From assembly GCA_002842395.1 (NCBI GenBank), contig PHCV01000003.1, positions 62,001 to 126,000 of the forward strand: 64,000 nt of DNA, given 5' to 3'. Under the pieces are notes generated by a model, which was not told the origin of the DNA, did not search any database, and worked only from the letters and a program-made list of their open reading frames with translations. Below, piece by piece: positions 19,468-28,594 of the stretch (the stretch's first letter is position 1; every line of letters begins with the position of its first letter). The stretch comes from Betaproteobacteria bacterium HGW-Betaproteobacteria-11. Lineage in GTDB: Bacteria > Pseudomonadota > Gammaproteobacteria > Burkholderiales > Rhodocyclaceae. The position numbers and the translations under genes were made by a program.

Positions 19468-19890
19468 ATGCCTGATGACAATACCTTGGAGATTCTCAAC
19501 CAGGCCGATGCCCTGATCGGGCGCCGGCGGGTCTTTGTGGCCACGCCACCCGAAGAGGAGAGCGCCGGGGCAGACCGCAAAGAAACTGAACCACGGCCAG
19601 ACACCAGCAACGATATTCGTTCCGAACTCCCGCTATTGACCGAGATCGTCACGCCAGACGAGGTCGCCTCGCCGCTGTCCGAGGAACGGCAACGCAACGA
19701 TGCGATTCAGAAGGAGCTGGCCCGCTGGCTCGACGAAGATTTGCCCGTGGTCATTCTGAAAGTCACCGACGGCCTGGCCGATCAACTGGTGCAAAGAATT
19801 ACCGATCAAGCCGCCAGCAAATTGGTGCCTCGTCTGCGGGCCTGCATCGAAGATCCCTTGGCTTCGATTCCACCGGACGATCCCGCCTGA
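19468..19890 (+). CDS. Hypothetical acidic protein downstream of holC
   Basis: 140 residues, acidic, with no signal peptide or membrane segment. The N-terminus (NTLEILNQADALIGRRRVF) is followed by a disordered Glu/Pro-rich middle and a helical C-terminal half (residues ~75-130). It starts 3 bp after the holC stop, so it is the third gene of the pepA-holC transcript. Similar short genes occur after holC in related bacteria. No function can be assigned. The valS gene often found next is absent here. Confidence 0.65.
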   Translation: MPDDNTLEILNQADALIGRRRVFVATPPEEESAGADRKETEPRPDTSNDIRSELPLLTEIVTPDEVASPLSEERQRNDAIQKELARWLDEDLPVVILKVTDGLADQLVQRITDQAASKLVPRLRACIEDPLASIPPDDPA

Positions 19891-19980
19891 CTTTCATGAT
19901 GCGGAAAACATCACCCCGCATCAGGAAAGTCAGCCCATTCTTGCTCCCGCCCCCCCCTTCGCCCCCCCTCACGGGGGGTT
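19890..19980. other. Hairpins in the gap between the holC operon and rnr
   Basis: The 211-bp convergent gap (19891-20101) holds an imperfect hairpin at 19890-19930 (TGATGCGG paired with CCGCATCA, extended by six pairs after one mismatch) and a C-run/G-run hairpin at 19963-19978 (six C, loop TCAC, six G). Neither has a U-tract. They may end the two convergent transcripts. No gene is visible in the rest of the gap. Confidence 0.45.
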
Positions 19981-20101
19981 CCTGGTTGGCTCGCTTCGAC
20001 CGAAGGAAGTGCAAGGCCGCTCGAACCTCGACAGGATGCAGGATGCCAAAGGAGCGAGTTGCACGCTAACCTCACCCGAATACCCTCCCGAAGAGCAGGA
20101 A

Positions 20102-22294
20102 TCACCTGCGTGCCGTCGGCGATTCGGCCAGACGAAAATCGATCTTGTTGGCCTCCATATCGACACGTACCAGTTGCACCTGCACCCGATCGGACAGCCG
20201 GAAGCGCCGTCCGCTGCGTTCCCCCACCATGGCGTGGGTCTTTTCGTCGAAATGGAAGTAATCCTGGCCAAGTTCGGAAACGTGCACCAGGCCCTCGACG
20301 AATACGCCATCGAGGGCGACGAAAATACCGAATGGGACCACCGAGGAAATGCTGCCGGTAAATGTCTCGCCGATGCGGTCCTGCATGTAGTAACACTTCA
20401 GCCAGGACTCCACGTCGCGCGTCGCCTCATCGGCACGCCGCTCGGTCTGCGAGCAGTGCGCGCCGATCTCTTCCCAGCTTCCGGGTTCATATCGCCGTCC
20501 CGCCAGCGCCGACTTTATCGCCCGATGAACCAGCAGGTCGGGATAACGGCGGATCGGCGAAGTGAAATGCGTGTAGCTTTCATAGGCCAGGCCAAAATGG
20601 CCGACATTGTCCGGGCTATACACCGCCTGTCGCAACGAGCGCAACATCACCGTCTGCAATAACTGGCGATCGGGGCGCTGGCCGATTTGATCGAGCAGCC
20701 GGGCATACTCCATGGCACCAGGCGCATCCCCCCCGCCCAGTTGCAAGCCAAAGGTGCCGAGGAAATCACGCAGTTTCTGCAATCGCTCCTCGGTCGGCCC
20801 TTCATGGATACGATAGAGCACGGGATGTTCGCGCTCGCGCAGAAATTCGGAAGCACATACGTTGGCGGCCAGCATGCATTCCTCGATCAGGCGATGCGCA
20901 TCGTTCCGCTCGTACGGCTCGATCCGTTCGATCTTGCCATGGTCATCGAAAACCATCCGCGTCTCGACGGTTTCGAAATCGATCGCACCCCGCTTCTCCC
21001 GCGCCTTGGCCAGTTGCCGGTACAGCGCATCGAGGGTTTCCAGGTGGGGCAAAACCGAAGCCAGCTTCTCTCGCGCAGCCGGCTGTTTGTCATAAAGCGC
21101 CGCCGCCACTTCGGTATAGGTCAGCCGCGCATGCGAAAACATCACTGCCGGATAAAAGCGGAACTGCTTGATCGCCCCGCTGGCACCGATCGCCATATCG
21201 CAGACCATGCATAACCGCTCGACCTGCGGATTGAGCGAACACAAACCATTCGACAATTTCTCCGGCAGCATCGGAATCACCCGGCGCGGGAAATATACCG
21301 AGTTGCCGCGTTCGTAGGCATCCTGATCCAACGCATTGCCTGCCGCCACATAATGCGAAACATCCGCAATGGCGACCACCAGCCGGTAACCTTTCCCCTG
21401 CCGTTCGCAGTACACGGCGTCGTCGAAATCCCTGGCCGTCTCGCTATCGATCGTCACCAGTGGCAGTGCCGTCACATCCTCGCGGCCTTTCCAGTCGGAC
21501 TTGCGCACGGCATCCGGCAGCTTTTTTGTCTCCGCCAACACCTCTTTCGAGAACTCGAAAGGCAGTTCGTGCTTGCGTAAAGCGATCTCGATTTCCATCC
21601 CCGGATCGGCATAATTGCCCAGCACTTCGATCACCCGGCCAATCGGCTGCGAATGTCGGCTGGGCTGCTCGATGAGTTCCACCACGACTACCTGTCCGGC
21701 CCGCGGTCTGGCCAGCTTTTTCGTTCCCTTTTCGGCGGGAGCGATCAGGATGTCCTGGCTGATGCGATGATTTTCCGGAACGACGATAGTCACTCCATGC
21801 TCTTCGATAACGCGCCCGACCAGGGTCTTGTTTGCCCGCTCGGTGACCTCGACGATTTTTCCCTCGGGGCGCCCCTTGCGATCGACGCCGATGACGCGCA
21901 CGATGGCCCGATCGCCATGCAGCACCTTGTCCATCTCCTTGGCGGCGAGAAAGATATCGCCCTCGCCCTCCTCCGGCTTCAAGAAGCCGAAACCATCGGG
22001 ATGGCCGATGATGCGGCCACGAACCAGATCCGCCTTGTCCGGAATCAGCCAGTCGTCGCGACGGTTCTGCAGCAGTTGCGCATCCCGGGCCATCGCACCG
22101 AGACGCCGCCGGAACGGCTCCAGTTCATCGGGCTGGATGTCGAGCAACTCGGCCAGCCGCTCGGAACTCGTCGGAGCCCCTTGTGCCGCAAGGATCTGCA
22201 GAATGTATTCGCGGCTCGGCAAGGGGTGGGGATACTTGGCCTGTTCGCGGGCCAACTCGGGGTCGGCACGACGGATTCTTGAAAGTTTTGACAT
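20102..22294 (-). CDS. rnr: Ribonuclease R
   Basis: 730 residues from the ATG at 22294. This 3'-5' exoribonuclease degrades structured RNA. Domains in order: an N-terminal helix-turn-helix-like region (SREYILQILAAQG), two cold-shock RNA-binding domains, the RNB catalytic domain with IDSETARDFDDAVYCE (catalytic Asp residues) near 300, and a C-terminal S1 domain (GETFTGSISSVVPFGIFV). Another ATG at 22324 would add ten residues but would overlap the tRNA-Leu promoter. Many relatives have a basic C-terminal tail after S1; here it is very short. It is divergent from tRNA-Leu. Confidence 0.95.
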   Translation of the reverse strand: MSKLSRIRRADPELAREQAKYPHPLPSREYILQILAAQGAPTSSERLAELLDIQPDELEPFRRRLGAMARDAQLLQNRRDDWLIPDKADLVRGRIIGHPDGFGFLKPEEGEGDIFLAAKEMDKVLHGDRAIVRVIGVDRKGRPEGKIVEVTERANKTLVGRVIEEHGVTIVVPENHRISQDILIAPAEKGTKKLARPRAGQVVVVELIEQPSRHSQPIGRVIEVLGNYADPGMEIEIALRKHELPFEFSKEVLAETKKLPDAVRKSDWKGREDVTALPLVTIDSETARDFDDAVYCERQGKGYRLVVAIADVSHYVAAGNALDQDAYERGNSVYFPRRVIPMLPEKLSNGLCSLNPQVERLCMVCDMAIGASGAIKQFRFYPAVMFSHARLTYTEVAAALYDKQPAAREKLASVLPHLETLDALYRQLAKAREKRGAIDFETVETRMVFDDHGKIERIEPYERNDAHRLIEECMLAANVCASEFLREREHPVLYRIHEGPTEERLQKLRDFLGTFGLQLGGGDAPGAMEYARLLDQIGQRPDRQLLQTVMLRSLRQAVYSPDNVGHFGLAYESYTHFTSPIRRYPDLLVHRAIKSALAGRRYEPGSWEEIGAHCSQTERRADEATRDVESWLKCYYMQDRIGETFTGSISSVVPFGIFVALDGVFVEGLVHVSELGQDYFHFDEKTHAMVGERSGRRFRLSDRVQVQLVRVDMEANKIDFRLAESPTARR
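20493..20516 (-). repeat. Dispersed 24-bp repeat, copy in rnr
   Basis: 23 of 24 positions match the repeat at 31313-31336, read on the minus strand. Here it is translated in a different frame and encodes KSALAGRR, a segment that looks normal for RNase R. Confidence 0.65.
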
Positions 22295-22302
22295 GACGTT
22301 GT

Positions 22303-22330
22303 TTGACAATTTGGGGTTTTCCATTAGAAT
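22303..22330 (+). promoter_or_regulatory. Sigma-70 promoter of tRNA-Leu(CAG)
   Basis: TTGACA at 22303-22308 is a perfect -35 box. TAGAAT at 22325-22330 is 16 bp away and is followed by TCGCGCC, a G+C-rich discriminator typical of stable RNA promoters. The tRNA starts 21 bp further on. Confidence 0.8.
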
Positions 22331-22351
22331 TCGCGCCTCGTTTCGGGTACC

Positions 22352-22438
22352 GCCCAGGTGGCGGAATTGGTAGACGCACTAGGTTCAGGTCCTAGCGGTG
22401 GCAACACTGTGGAGGTTCGAGTCCTCTCCTGGGCACCA
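22352..22438 (+). tRNA. tRNA-Leu, anticodon CAG
   Basis: 87 nt including encoded CCA. The acceptor stem GCCCAGG pairs with CCTGGGC. The anticodon stem CTAGG/CCTAG encloses TTCAGGT, giving anticodon CAG. A long variable arm (CGGTGGCAACACTG) marks a class II tRNA, and the T loop is GGTTCGAGTCC. It reads CTG, the commonest Leu codon in this G+C-rich genome. Confidence 0.97.
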
Positions 22439-22618
22439 CGCACGGCAGGCAATACGCTACGCGATGGTTCAATGGTACGCGATAACGACGTTGCAGCGCC
22501 CGATCGTTTCATGCCGCAGCGCAATCAAGCCTCTCCGCAAGCCGCTAGAACGAGTGAATATTCCATCCGGAATTCATGAGTTGGCGGCTTTTTCGTTTTG
22601 TTGACGCATCGGGTTCCG

Positions 22619-22640
22619 GAAAAGGCTGCCGATCCGGCAG
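22619..22640 (-). terminator. Terminator of tRNA-Leu(CAA)
   Basis: Read on the minus strand, CTGCCG, loop GAT and CGGCAG are followed by CC and TTTT, about 55 bases after the end of the minus-strand tRNA gene. Confidence 0.6.
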
Positions 22641-22693
22641 ATACATAAAGAGGCTTCGCTCCGGCCCAAAGTCATCTTCGAAGCCGTCCTCCG

Positions 22694-22780
22694 TGGTGCC
22701 GGGAGGGGGAGTCGAACCCCCACACCATCACTGGCGGCGGATTTTGAGTCCGCTGCGTCTACCGATTCCGCCATCCCGGC
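22694..22780 (-). tRNA. tRNA-Leu, anticodon CAA
   Basis: 87 nt including encoded CCA, reading TTG codons. The acceptor stem GCCGGGA pairs with TCCCGGC. The anticodon stem GCGGA/TCCGC encloses CTCAAAA, giving anticodon CAA. It has a long class II variable arm and a T loop in GGTTCGACTCC. It points toward the tRNA-Leu(CAG) gene 255 bp away. Confidence 0.97.
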
Positions 22781-22810
22781 TCTACGCGCCATGCTGGGCG
22801 CGAGGCGCGC

Positions 22811-22839
22811 ATTATCCGACAAACCCGCCCAGCCGACAA
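22811..22839 (-). promoter_or_regulatory. Predicted promoter of tRNA-Leu(CAA)
   Basis: On the minus strand TTGTCG (22839-22834) and GATAAT (22816-22811) are 17 bp apart, followed by GCGCGCC. The -10 is good and the -35 moderate. The tRNA begins about 30 bp downstream. Confidence 0.5.
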
Positions 22840-22882
22840 CGATTAAATTCGACCCTGCTGCCCTGCTGTTCAGGCAGCCCAT

Positions 22883-24268
22883 TCATTCGCTGCCACCCGC
22901 CGCATCGAATGGCTTGCTGTCCCCACCCAGCGCCACGTAAAGTTGTATGGCCGAAGCGGACAACGCACGCTGTACCTGAAGCGTCGTCTGCTGGGCAACA
23001 AAGGCCTCCCGTTGCGCATCGAGCAGTTCCAGATAGCTCGACACGCCCGCCTTGTAGCGCGCATCGACCAGGCGCAGGCGCTCGCTTTGTGTCCGTTCGG
23101 TCGCTTCGACGGCGGCCTGTTGTTCGGCCAGCCAGTCGCGCGCCGCCAGCAGGTCGGCGATTTCGCGAAAGGCCTGTTGCAACGTTTTCTCGTACTCGGC
23201 CACGGCAATCACCTTGCGCGCTTCGGCCAGGTCGACGCCGGCGCCGCTGCGCCCGGCATCGAACAAACCGGCCAGCGTCGGACTGGCCGTGCCTAGCGCC
23301 AGACTCAACACGACGCGCGGCAGGAACGCCGCGCGCGCAGCGCCGATATTGGCGTTGGCGGCGATCAGCCGTTGCTCGGCGGCACGCACATCGGGGCGGC
23401 GCAACAGGACTTCCGAGGGCAAAGCCAGCGGCAGGTGCGATAGCACAAGCTGTTCGCGCAAACGACGGCCGGGAGGCAAGTCCGCGACTTGCGTTCCGAC
23501 CAGCAGCGTCAGCGCATTGGCCGCCGCGGCTCGGCTGCGCTCCAGGTTCGCCACTTCGGCACGGGCCGAGGCATAAGCCCCGTCGGCTGCCAGGTAGTCG
23601 AGATCGCCGGCCAGGCCGACCTCGCGCCGTTTGTCGATCAGACGGCGGCTCTCGCCGCGCGTTTCGAGCGTCGCCCGCGCGATGGCGAGACGTTCATCGA
23701 GTTCGAGCCTGCTGAAATAGGCATTGGCAACATCGGCAATCAACGACAGGCGGAAGGCCTCGCCGGCCTCTTCGCTCGCCAGATAGCTGGCTCGGGCCGC
23801 CGCATCGAGGTTTTTCACACGCCCCCAGAAATCGAGTTCGAAGGCCGTTACTCCAAGGGCCACATCGTAACGGCGACTGGTCAGCGGCTGCCCGCTTGCC
23901 GTCAGACGACCCGGTGTGCGCGCTGCGGACTGTCCGCCGGAGAGTGCCACATTCGGCAGGCGATCGGCATGAACGATGCCGAACTGCGCCCGTGCCTCGG
24001 CCACGCGCGCTACGCTGATGCGCAGATCACGGTTGTATTCCAGCGCGGTGGCGACCAGGGCCTGCAGCCGCGGGTCGGGCAGAACGTTCCGCCAATCACC
24101 AAAATCATCCATCGTCGCCGTATCACCAGCGCCGACTTTTTGAGCAGCTTCTGCGGCAGACCCCGACGGCCAGGTTTTCGCCACCGGCAACTCCGGCCGC
24201 TGATACGGTGGCGCAAGCGAACAGCCGGCAAGGCAGAGCGCAGCCAGCAGTGATGAAATGTCACGCAT
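22883..24268 (-). CDS. Outer membrane efflux lipoprotein, NodT/OprM family
   Basis: 461 residues, the TolC-like channel of an RND pump. The lipobox LLAALCLAGC puts the acylated Cys at residue 16. Two repeated halves with long helical hairpins are evident. ATG 24268 follows AGGAG by 7 bases and overlaps the stop of the pump gene. Oddly, the second half runs from TLAGLFDAG straight to RSGAGVDLAEARK. OprM-type proteins normally have about 18 more residues between these, including the beta strand W-x-F-x-P-x-I-x-L-P-I-F. The loss is in frame and may impair the barrel. A dispersed-repeat copy encodes KVGAGDTA near residue 44. Confidence 0.88.
   Translation of the reverse strand: MRDISSLLAALCLAGCSLAPPYQRPELPVAKTWPSGSAAEAAQKVGAGDTATMDDFGDWRNVLPDPRLQALVATALEYNRDLRISVARVAEARAQFGIVHADRLPNVALSGGQSAARTPGRLTASGQPLTSRRYDVALGVTAFELDFWGRVKNLDAAARASYLASEEAGEAFRLSLIADVANAYFSRLELDERLAIARATLETRGESRRLIDKRREVGLAGDLDYLAADGAYASARAEVANLERSRAAAANALTLLVGTQVADLPPGRRLREQLVLSHLPLALPSEVLLRRPDVRAAEQRLIAANANIGAARAAFLPRVVLSLALGTASPTLAGLFDAGRSGAGVDLAEARKVIAVAEYEKTLQQAFREIADLLAARDWLAEQQAAVEATERTQSERLRLVDARYKAGVSSYLELLDAQREAFVAQQTTLQVQRALSASAIQLYVALGGDSKPFDAAGGSE
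24116..24139 (-). repeat. Dispersed 24-bp repeat, copy in the efflux channel gene
   Basis: 22 of 24 positions match the repeat at 31313-31336. It encodes KVGAGDTA in the poorly conserved stretch between the lipobox and the first conserved motif of the channel protein. Confidence 0.6.
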
Positions 24269-27200
24269 CGTGCGACTCCTCATGACGGCGCGGCTGCCCA
24301 GGGAAGAAGTGGCGCACCACGACAAAAAATACGGGGACCAGAAACACCGCCAGCACGGTGGCTGTCAGCATGCCGCCGATGACGCCGGTGCCGATCGCAT
24401 GACGGCTTTCGGCTCCGGCGCCGGTCGAGACGGCCAGCGGGAACACGCCGGCGATGAAGGCGATGGAAGTCATCAGGATCGGCCGGAAGCGCAGGCGGCA
24501 CGCTTCCAGCGTCGCCTCGAGCAGGCCCATGCCGTCATCTTGCAGCTTGCGGGCGAATTCGATAATGAGGATGGCATTTTTCGAGGAGAGGCCGATGATG
24601 GCGATCAGCCCGACCTTGAAATAGACATCGTTCGGCAGGCCGCGCAGCCCCACCGCCACAGCGGCGCCGAAGACACCCAGCGGCACCACCAGGATCACCG
24701 CCAGGGGTACCGACCAACTCTCGAACAACGCGGCCAGACAGAGAAACACAACGAGCAGCGAAACGCCGAACAGGAGCGGTGCCTGCGAACCCGAAAGACG
24801 TTCTTCGTAGGACGTTCCCGCCCATTCGAAACCGATCCCTGGCGGCAGCTTGGCAGCAACCTCCTCCATCGCCTGCATCGCTTCGCCGGTGCTGTGTCCA
24901 GGCGCCGGTCCTCCGGCCAGCTTCATCGATGGCAGCCCATTGAAACGATCCCGTTTCGGCGCACCCACCACCCAGCTCGGCACCGCGAGTTCACCCAGCG
25001 TCACCATGCCGCCCTTGCCGTTTCTCACCGGCAGGCGAAGGATGTCATCGACGCTTTGCCGGGTTACGGTTTCCGCCTGCATCTGCACGCGGAGCACCCG
25101 TCCCTTGCGCACGAAGTCGTTGATGTAGGCAACCCCCAGCGAAGACTGCAAGGTATCGTTCAAGTCAGTCATGCTGACCCCGAGCGTCTCGGTCTTGGCC
25201 CGATCGATGTCGAGGAAGAGTTGTGGGGCCGGCTCCTGGCCTTCCGGTCGTACGCCGGCAAGACGCTTGTCCTGGCCAGCCAGCCCCAACGCCATGTTGC
25301 GGGCCTCGACCAAGGCTTCGCGCCCCACCCCGGCGCGATCCTGCAGGCGCAGGTCGAAGCCGCCGACGGCGGCAAGCTCGGGAATCGGCGGCGGATTGAT
25401 GGCGAAGATCATCGCCTGCTTGATGCCGAACAGCGCCTGATTGGCCTGGCGCACCAGGGTCTGCGCCGAACTCCCGGTCGCCTGGCGCTGATCCCAGTCC
25501 TTCAGGCGAACGAAAACCAGCGCCGCATTTTGCCCGCGTCCGAAAAACGAAAACCCGGCGATGCCGACCACATGCTCGACTTCAGGCAGCTTCAGGTAAT
25601 ACCGCTCGACCTCGGCCAGCACGCCGAGCGTACGTTCCTGGGTGGCGCCGGGCGGCAGCTGGATCATGCTGAAGAAATAACCCTGATCCTCTTCCGGCAG
25701 GAAACTGCCGGGCAGCCGCCAGAGCGACCAGCCGGTGGCAAGGATCAACACCAGATACAGCAGGAGATAGCGGCGCGTGCGCCCGATGATGCGGCCGACC
25801 CGCGAAGTGTAGGACGTGGTCGTACGCGCAAAGAAGCGGTTGAAGCGGCCCAGCAAGCCGGTTGCCGGCAGCACGTCGTCCTTGCCTGGCTCATGCCTGA
25901 GCAGGGTCGCGCACAATGCAGGCGTCAGCGTCAACGCCATCAACGCGGAAAACAGGATGGTCAGCACCAGGGTCACGGCAAACTGGCGATAGATCGCCCC
26001 GGTCGAGCCGCCGAAAAAGGCCATCGGCACGAACACCGCCGAGAGCACCAGGGTAATGGCGATGATGGCGCCGACGATCTGCTCCATCGCCTTGCGGGTA
26101 GCCTCGCGCGGCGCCAGTCCTTCCGTGGTCATGATGCGTTCGACATTTTCGACGACGACGATCGCGTCATCGACGACGATGCCGATCGCCAGCACCATCG
26201 CGAACAGGGTCAGCACATTGATCGAATACCCGAAGACATACAGCCCCAGCACTCCACCGATCAATGCCACGGGCACCACGATGGTCGGAATCAGCGTGGC
26301 GCGCAGATTGCCCATGAACAGGTACATCACCAGGAAGACCAGGAACACGGCCTCGACCAGCGTCTTGATCACTTCCTTGATTGAGATATCGACGAAGGTC
26401 GAGGTGTCGTAAGGCACCACCCAGGAAATATCCTTGGGGAAGAAACGAGAGAGTTCGCCCATCCTCTGGCGAACCGCCCTCACCGTATCCAGGGCATTGG
26501 CCTCGGGCGTCAGGCGAATCGCGACGAAGGCCACCGGCTGTCCATCGAGTCGCCCCGAACGCACGTAATCCTGCGCACCCAGTTCGACCCGCGCCACATC
26601 CTTGAGACGCAGGGTCGACCCATCGGAGTTGGTGCGCACGATGATGTCGCCAAACTCCTCCGGGCTCGACAGGCGGCTGCGGGTCACGATCACCGCATTC
26701 AGTTCCTGCCCGGCAGGCACCGGCAGTTGGCCCAGTTCTCCGGTGGACAACTGCACGTTCTGCGCTCGCACCGCGCGCGAAACATCGGCGGGCGACAGGT
26801 GATAACCCTGCAGCTTGTCCATCCGCAGCCAGATGCGCATCGAATATTCGGTGCCGAACAGCAAGGCCTCGCCGACACCGGGTACCCGCCGCAGAGGCTC
26901 GAGCAGATTGGCTGCCGCATAACTGCCGAGATCGAGATCACGCAATGTTCTGTTGGGCGAAAACAATGCAATGAACATGACATAATTGCGCGCTGCCTTG
27001 TTCACCGTCACGCCGAGCCGGCGCACATCTTCAGGTAACCGTGCCTCGACCCGCTTGATCCGGTTTTGCGCCTCGACCGAGGAAAAATCGAGATTGGTGC
27101 CTGGCTTGAAGGTCAGGGTTAGCGTGCCCACCCCGACTTCGGAAGACGAATCCATGTACAGCAGATTCTCGATCCCGTTCATCTCCTGCTCGATCAGGGC

Positions 27201-27389
27201 CACCGTCGTTTCCTCGACGACTTGGGCCGAAGCGCCGGGATAATTGACGGTTATGCCCAGCGCCGGCGGCGCTACCGCCGGATACTGGGCTACCGGAAGC
27301 GAACGCAGGGCCAGCAAGCCGCCAAGCACGATGATGATGGCGATGACCCAGGCAAAAACCGGGCGGTCGATGAAAAACCGGGCCAGCAT
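24261..27389 (-). CDS. RND efflux pump inner membrane subunit, HAE-1 family
   Basis: 1042 residues, the length of AcrB/MexB-type hydrophobic and amphiphilic efflux pumps. It has twelve membrane helices in two halves with large periplasmic loops. The proton-relay Asp pair is in AIGIVVDDAIVVVENVER of helix 4, and the Lys of helix 10 is in GLSSKNAILIIEFA. The N-terminus MLARFFIDRPVFAWVIAI is standard. It exchanges protons for substrates taken from the periplasm or membrane. It starts 3 bp after the adaptor gene and overlaps the channel gene. Substrates cannot be read from the sequence. Confidence 0.96.
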   Translation of the reverse strand: MLARFFIDRPVFAWVIAIIIVLGGLLALRSLPVAQYPAVAPPALGITVNYPGASAQVVEETTVALIEQEMNGIENLLYMDSSSEVGVGTLTLTFKPGTNLDFSSVEAQNRIKRVEARLPEDVRRLGVTVNKAARNYVMFIALFSPNRTLRDLDLGSYAAANLLEPLRRVPGVGEALLFGTEYSMRIWLRMDKLQGYHLSPADVSRAVRAQNVQLSTGELGQLPVPAGQELNAVIVTRSRLSSPEEFGDIIVRTNSDGSTLRLKDVARVELGAQDYVRSGRLDGQPVAFVAIRLTPEANALDTVRAVRQRMGELSRFFPKDISWVVPYDTSTFVDISIKEVIKTLVEAVFLVFLVMYLFMGNLRATLIPTIVVPVALIGGVLGLYVFGYSINVLTLFAMVLAIGIVVDDAIVVVENVERIMTTEGLAPREATRKAMEQIVGAIIAITLVLSAVFVPMAFFGGSTGAIYRQFAVTLVLTILFSALMALTLTPALCATLLRHEPGKDDVLPATGLLGRFNRFFARTTTSYTSRVGRIIGRTRRYLLLYLVLILATGWSLWRLPGSFLPEEDQGYFFSMIQLPPGATQERTLGVLAEVERYYLKLPEVEHVVGIAGFSFFGRGQNAALVFVRLKDWDQRQATGSSAQTLVRQANQALFGIKQAMIFAINPPPIPELAAVGGFDLRLQDRAGVGREALVEARNMALGLAGQDKRLAGVRPEGQEPAPQLFLDIDRAKTETLGVSMTDLNDTLQSSLGVAYINDFVRKGRVLRVQMQAETVTRQSVDDILRLPVRNGKGGMVTLGELAVPSWVVGAPKRDRFNGLPSMKLAGGPAPGHSTGEAMQAMEEVAAKLPPGIGFEWAGTSYEERLSGSQAPLLFGVSLLVVFLCLAALFESWSVPLAVILVVPLGVFGAAVAVGLRGLPNDVYFKVGLIAIIGLSSKNAILIIEFARKLQDDGMGLLEATLEACRLRFRPILMTSIAFIAGVFPLAVSTGAGAESRHAIGTGVIGGMLTATVLAVFLVPVFFVVVRHFFPGQPRRHEESHDA

Positions 27390-27392
27390 GGA

Positions 27393-28562
27393 TCAGCCCT
27401 TGCTGCCGGTGGTTTGCGATACAGGCGAAGCAGCAGGAGATTCCGGGGAAGTACTCCGCACTCGCCAGGGAACCGCCTTGACCGGCATCCCTGGACGGAT
27501 TTTCTGCAGGCCATCGACGACGACCTGCTCGCCGCCCCTCAGCCCTTCGGCGATGACGAAATCACTGCCCGCCATGGCTCCGGTCTTCACCGGCTGGGAA
27601 ACGACCTTGCCCTCGCTCGATACCAGCATGACGGACTGGCCTTGCGGCCCGCTCTGCACGGCGCGCTGCGGGACGTGGATTGCCTGGTCGGTGGATGCCG
27701 CAGGGAAACGCACACGCACGAACATGCCTGGCAGCAACAGGCGTTCCGGATTGGGGAACCGGGCGCGTAGCGAAATGGCACCGGTCCCTGGATCCACGGC
27801 CAGGTCGGAAAACAGGATTTTCCCGGACAAGGGATAGATACTGCCATCTTCCAGCAACAGCTCGACCCGGGCGGACGCGGCACGCTTGAGCGTGCCGGCT
27901 TTGACTGCCGCCTGCAGGCGCAGAGCCTCGCTTCCCGGCTGGGCGAAGTTGACATAGACCGGATCGATCTGTTCGATGGTTGCCAGATGGGTCGCTTCGC
28001 CACGGCCGACCAGCGCGCCTTCGGTCACCAGCGCGCGTCCGATGCGGCCGGAAATCGCCGCCGGCACCCGGGTGTTTTCCAGGTCGAGTTCGGCCCGCGC
28101 CAGGGCTGCCTGGGTTTGTTTGTGATGGGCCAGCGCGGTATCGAATTCCTGCTGACTGACGGCCTTGATCTCGAGCAATGGCCGATACCGTTCGACCACC
28201 AACCGCGCCGCATCGGCATCGGCCCGTGCCGCATCGCGCGTGGCGGCATACGTCCGCGGATCGATCTGAAACAGGGTAGCCCCTGCCTTGACATCCGAAC
28301 CTTCGGTGAACAGCCGTTTTTCGACGATGCCCTCCACCCGCGCCCGCACCTCGGCCGTGCGCCAGGCCTCAAGCCTTCCCGGCAGATCCTGGGTCAGCGT
28401 CAATGCTCCCGCTTGAGCCGTGATCACCTCGACTTCCATCGGTGGCGGCGCGCCCGCCGCCGGTGCCCCTGCGGCCGGTTGGTCATTGCCGGCACCGCAA
28501 CCTACAAGCAGGAGGATGGCGACCGAGGCGGCAGCCACGGTCCATGCACGAGACAATTTCAT
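27393..28562 (-). CDS. RND efflux membrane fusion lipoprotein (AcrA/MexA type)
   Basis: 389 residues. The lipobox LLLVGC makes it a lipoprotein anchored on the periplasmic face. Then come a lipoyl-like and hairpin region (DLPGRLEAWRTAEVRARVEG), a beta-barrel domain and a membrane-proximal domain (GLRGGEQVVVDGLQKIRPGM). It joins the pump to the outer membrane channel. The ATG at 28562 has AAAGGA 8 bases ahead. Pro/Ala-rich low-complexity segments flank the fold at both ends. Confidence 0.94.
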   Translation of the reverse strand: MKLSRAWTVAAASVAILLLVGCGAGNDQPAAGAPAAGAPPPMEVEVITAQAGALTLTQDLPGRLEAWRTAEVRARVEGIVEKRLFTEGSDVKAGATLFQIDPRTYAATRDAARADADAARLVVERYRPLLEIKAVSQQEFDTALAHHKQTQAALARAELDLENTRVPAAISGRIGRALVTEGALVGRGEATHLATIEQIDPVYVNFAQPGSEALRLQAAVKAGTLKRAASARVELLLEDGSIYPLSGKILFSDLAVDPGTGAISLRARFPNPERLLLPGMFVRVRFPAASTDQAIHVPQRAVQSGPQGQSVMLVSSEGKVVSQPVKTGAMAGSDFVIAEGLRGGEQVVVDGLQKIRPGMPVKAVPWRVRSTSPESPAASPVSQTTGSKG

Positions 28563-28594
28563 CACTGCAATCCTTTCGCTGATGCTCCTGCCGC

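Noticed and set aside
22576-23715. A 379-codon Arg/Pro-rich plus-strand frame across a tRNA gene and the efflux channel gene
   Set aside because: It runs through the antisense of tRNA-Leu(CAA) and has the composition of a shadow frame.
24258-26384. A 708-codon plus-strand open frame opposite the RND pump gene
   Set aside because: The minus strand encodes a textbook RND transporter. The antisense frame is His/Gln/Arg-rich with no family motifs, a usual by-product of high-GC codon bias.
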